64,000 nt of DNA, taken from the NCBI RefSeq assembly GCF_038070315.1, contig NZ_JBBPCC010000015.1:124001-188000 (forward strand), written 5' to 3'. A program made the translations under genes and the position numbers. The notes below the pieces were generated by a model, which was given only the letters and a program-made list of their open reading frames with translations, was not told where the DNA came from and did no database searches. The stretch is from Paenibacillus_G filicis (GTDB lineage Bacteria > Bacillota > Bacilli > Paenibacillales > NBRC-103111). Of this stretch, positions 61,410 through 64,000 are shown in pieces; positions within the stretch are counted from its first letter, which is position 1, and every line of letters begins with the position of its first letter.

Positions 61410-62497
61410 TTGCCTCGATCCAGAGCGTCCCCAATCAGCTTCAGATACTCATCAATCGTGTAAGCGATGGACAGCGGGTTTGGCGTGCCGGCTGCTACTA
61501 GCGGCGTATCGCTGTCGATAAACGCTACGGCTCCCTTCTGAATCGCCGGAATTTTGCCGAGCAAGCTATCTGCTTTAAGCGCTTGAAGCAATTCATTATT
61601 ACCATATCCGACAATGACATCCGCTTCATATAAGGCCTGAGCATTTTCACTGCTCAATTTCAAGGAGTAGCTCTTCGGATCCGTAATCTGCTTGGTCACA
61701 GCATCAGGGTAAATGAGTCCAAGCTCATACAAAAACGCAACGCGTGAATCGATCGGTGTATAGATGTGCAGCTTGGACAAATCCTTGGCCGAAAAATTGA
61801 CCCAAACTACCTTCTTGCCTTTAATTTGCGGATATTGACCCAATTTATCTTGAACCAGTTTTTCCGTATCCTTAATTAATTGCTTCCCTTCGGCAGCCAT
61901 CCCCATGCCCGTTGCATTAAGGATGACTTGCTCCCGCCATGTCGTGGTCCAAGGCGATGTCGGGTAAGCAACCACCGGTGCGATCTGGGACAACAATTCA
62001 TAATCTTCTTTCGTAATGCCCGAGTAAGCGGCCAGAATCACATCAGGCTTCGCATCCGAGATGGCTTCAAAATTAAGTCCGTCGGTATCCTTAAAAATAT
62101 TCGGTTTCTCGAGACCTAATTTCTTCACTTCCTTGAGTGTCCAAGGCAGCATACCGCTTCCGTCTTGCACGCCGAAGTTAGCCGCCGAGAAACCAACCGG
62201 TTTCACGCCAAGAGCCAGTACGATGTCATGATTTGCCCATTGAACGGTAACGATTCGCTCAGGCTTGCTTTTAATGACCGTTTTTCCCAAAGCGTGCTCG
62301 ATCTCAATCGGATATTTCACATCAGCTTTTTCGGAACCGACAGCAGGTGTTGGGGATACCTTGGATGGTTCAGCTGCACCGCTGGAGCCTGTAGACGAAG
62401 GTGCAGAATTAGATGGCGAGCTTGCGCACCCCGCGATGATCAGCACAAGTACGGCAAGCAGAATAAATAGAACCGTGGCTTTTGGTTTATGTCTCAT
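61406..62497 (-). CDS. Iron-siderophore binding lipoprotein
   Basis: The 363-residue protein has a lipoprotein signal (VLFILLAVLVLIIAGC, lipobox IAGC at about 25), a Ser/Pro-rich linker and a type III binding fold: VIKSKPERIVTVQWANHDIVLALGVKPVGFSA and LNFEAISDAKPDVILAAYSGITKEDYELLSQIAPVVAYPTSPW, closely resembling ferric-siderophore receptors. It heads the operon under the Fur-box promoter at 62576-62636. Confidence 0.94.
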   Translation of the reverse strand: MRHKPKATVLFILLAVLVLIIAGCASSPSNSAPSSTGSSGAAEPSKVSPTPAVGSEKADVKYPIEIEHALGKTVIKSKPERIVTVQWANHDIVLALGVKPVGFSAANFGVQDGSGMLPWTLKEVKKLGLEKPNIFKDTDGLNFEAISDAKPDVILAAYSGITKEDYELLSQIAPVVAYPTSPWTTTWREQVILNATGMGMAAEGKQLIKDTEKLVQDKLGQYPQIKGKKVVWVNFSAKDLSKLHIYTPIDSRVAFLYELGLIYPDAVTKQITDPKSYSLKLSSENAQALYEADVIVGYGNNELLQALKADSLLGKIPAIQKGAVAFIDSDTPLVAAGTPNPLSIAYTIDEYLKLIGDALDRGK

Positions 62498-62575
62498 TTC
62501 TCCAACCCTTTCTTGTTGCGTATGTCCAACATCCCTTGCGGACCATCCCTTCGATCTGCGAACTACTGAATGATG

Positions 62576-62592
62576 TTGATAATCATTATCAA
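62576..62592. promoter_or_regulatory. Fur box
   Basis: TTGATAATCATTATCAA is a perfect 8-1-8 palindrome equal to the core of the Fur consensus. It lies 15 bases downstream of the -10 of the iron operon promoter and 78 bases before the start codon. Confidence 0.93.
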
Positions 62593-62607
62593 ATTATGAT
62601 CGATAAC

Positions 62608-62636
62608 AGTATAGCAAGTAGGGGAAATGGCAGCAA
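62608..62636 (-). promoter_or_regulatory. Sigma-A promoter of the iron uptake operon
   Basis: On the minus strand TTGCTG (62631-62636), a 17-base spacer and TATACT (62608-62613) directly upstream of the Fur box. Confidence 0.8.
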
Positions 62637-62694
62637 TAGACAATATTCGCCTGAAAAACCGGACGATATTCGGATTCAAGCCACTTTCCCACAC

Positions 62695-62753
62695 AAAAAA
62701 GCTATCGCTGATAAATCATGGCCGGTTGACGGCAGAGCCATGTCAGCGATAGC
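62695..62753 (-). terminator. Terminator overlapping the end of the AraC/Btr-like gene
   Basis: Perfect 11-base arms GCTATCGCTGA and TCAGCGATAGC (62701-62711, 62743-62753), with additional CATGGC/GCCATG pairing inside, are followed by six T on the minus strand. The TGA stop of the gene is part of the stem. Confidence 0.9.
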
Positions 62754-64000
62754 GGGATGATTGCAGGGTCAGCGAACGTGTAGCAGCGACAGCAAACATG
62801 TTGACAGAAAGCGGGCCTCCGTAGGGCCAGATCATACCAGAGGGTTTCATTCGACTTCCTCTGTGGGAGGAAACGTTCAGCATCCTCCAAGTCCGTTCCT
62901 TCTGCAACCGCGAGATTGCGATCTTATCGTCGCGCTGAACGAGGTACATCATATGGGCATTGTCACCCACTTCGAGCTTATCCATCTCGATGGTAGTGAA
63001 CCCGAGCGGTTCATAATGCCCTGGCTTGAAGGCATTCGTTAGACCGAGGCGTTCCAAAACCCCGACGGGCAAGGAGCCGTCATTGGACAAGCGCAGCAAG
63101 TAATGCTGCTCGCTGGAGTAACCAATAGCAACCATCGCTTTATTCGTTGCGATTCGGGGATGGATATATTCACGCATGACCTTGTATGAGTCCTCCAATC
63201 GGCACTGAATGCCGGTCGCAAGCGCTCCTCTATCCAAAACAGAGGCCAGATGCCCAAAAGAGTATTCCAGCGACTCATATTCAGACGTTTGCCGGCTTGA
63301 TGGAAAAAGATCGTAGGCAACGGTAGGCGCGATCTGCTGTAAAGCATCATAATAGGGTTCTGTCAGCATGCGAGTGCCGATGATTAAGTCCGGGGACAGC
63401 TCGGCAATCCTCTGCAGATTCGGCTGGAGGCGCGGGCCGACATCTACGATGCCGTCAGGAATGGCAATCGGCAGACTTAGCCAGCGAGGCATTTCGTCCG
63501 CTTCCGAGACACCTAGCGGAACGATTCCCAGCGCGAGCAAATACTCGGCCATCGTCCAGTCGAGCGCAACGATACGCTGTGGAATAGCCGTAATCTCTGC
63601 TTCGCCTAGCGCGTGCTCGATATGCCGAAGCATGGAACGCTTAATCATCAGCGGGTTGAACTCCGATGCTTCTGTTGCCGGGCCAGCCGTCAAGCTTGAC
63701 TTGTCCTGCCCCGTACGCTTGAAATGCAGGGGCGACAAGCCGACCATGCGTTTGAATATCCTTCCGAAATAAGAAGGATCACGGTAGCCGGCTTTTTCAG
63801 CTACTTCTGGCAGACTGAGCGTACTCTCGGTCAATAGTGTCTTGGCAACCTCGACGCGCATTCGAGTCAAGTATTCGATGGGCGTGTACCCCGTAGCGTC
63901 TTTAAACAGCGCACAAAGATGAGGAACGCTATAATTGGCGTGCTCGGCTAACTGCTTCAGTGTGATGGGCTGTGCGTAAAAATGCTGCATGTATTGAATC
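62743..64000 (-). CDS. Btr-like AraC regulator with siderophore-binding domain (runs off window)
   Basis: The in-window 419 residues start inside an AraC HTH: LKQLAEHANYSVPHLCALFKDATGYTPIEYLTRMRVE, then LPEVAEKAGYRDPSYFGRIFKRMVGLSPLHFKR (to about residue 95). A complete type III periplasmic-binding-like domain follows (about 130-400: IPQRIVALDWTMAEYLLALGIVPLGVSEA, LSPDLIIGTRMLTEPYYDAL). This is the layout of Bacillus Btr, which senses ferric bacillibactin in the cytoplasm and activates its importer. The frame remains open at 64000, so the N-terminal part lies beyond the window. The importer operon follows in the same direction. Confidence 0.9.
   Translation of the reverse strand, partial: IQYMQHFYAQPITLKQLAEHANYSVPHLCALFKDATGYTPIEYLTRMRVEVAKTLLTESTLSLPEVAEKAGYRDPSYFGRIFKRMVGLSPLHFKRTGQDKSSLTAGPATEASEFNPLMIKRSMLRHIEHALGEAEITAIPQRIVALDWTMAEYLLALGIVPLGVSEADEMPRWLSLPIAIPDGIVDVGPRLQPNLQRIAELSPDLIIGTRMLTEPYYDALQQIAPTVAYDLFPSSRQTSEYESLEYSFGHLASVLDRGALATGIQCRLEDSYKVMREYIHPRIATNKAMVAIGYSSEQHYLLRLSNDGSLPVGVLERLGLTNAFKPGHYEPLGFTTIEMDKLEVGDNAHMMYLVQRDDKIAISRLQKERTWRMLNVSSHRGSRMKPSGMIWPYGGPLSVNMFAVAATRSLTLQSSRYR

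Overview
The window looks like a chromosomal segment of a spore-forming, low-to-mid GC Firmicute of the Paenibacillus type. The support is: a GerA/GerB/GerC spore-germination operon, three carbohydrate ABC import units that each lack an ATPase but carry a YesM-like histidine kinase and a long AraC-type YesN-like response regulator, several signal-peptide-less glycoside hydrolases, strong GGAGG ribosome binding sites, Gram-positive lipoprotein signals, and a LexA box of the Bacillus type. I see no tRNA, rRNA, CRISPR array, insertion sequence or phage module.

Layout. 1-3653 (minus): SWIM zinc-finger protein, HEAT-like protein and the start of a MoxR-type AAA+ ATPase, recalling the enterobacterial yehLMPQ group. 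3796-7853 (minus): gerA-gerB-gerC. 7970-12675 (minus): a DinB protein, then a partly decayed sugar-acid locus: enolase-superfamily dehydratase, broken SDR, a solute-binding-protein homologue without a signal peptide, and a GntR/FCD regulator with palindromic operators. 12830-28437 (minus): a YesN/YesM pair, an Lpl-type transporter (two permeases and a lipoprotein) and four intracellular glycosidases (GH101-like, GH110-like, GH95, GH38-like/DUF5054). This set fits salvage of fucosylated, alpha-galactosylated O-glycan fragments.

28581-30997 (plus): a split sigma-factor-like pair behind a promoter with a LexA-type box, then a DUF4127 protein. 31066-33557 (minus): DUF2167 protein, nitroreductase and an Rrf2 regulator with clear operator repeats. 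33900-43839 (plus): a GH2 beta-glucuronidase-like enzyme with its own transporter and two-component system, then an MFS exporter. 44027-49124: a membrane-anchored DJ-1/PfpI protein, then a divergent cupredoxin/two-component locus with repeated regulator-binding motifs. 49228-57112 (minus): GH5 enzyme, a third transporter and a third two-component system with conserved tandem operator repeats; a dead AraC-regulator remnant lies at its downstream end. 57397-64000 (minus): tRNA hydroxylase TrhO and a Fur-box-controlled iron-siderophore uptake operon headed by a Btr-like AraC/binding-protein fusion regulator that runs off the window.

How it works together: the three CUT1-type units need an ATPase encoded elsewhere (an MsmX-like shared ATPase is the usual arrangement). 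Each extracellular kinase presumably senses its sugar or the loaded binding protein and drives transporter expression through its AraC-type regulator. The imported oligosaccharides are then cut in the cytoplasm, because the adjacent hydrolases have no export signals.
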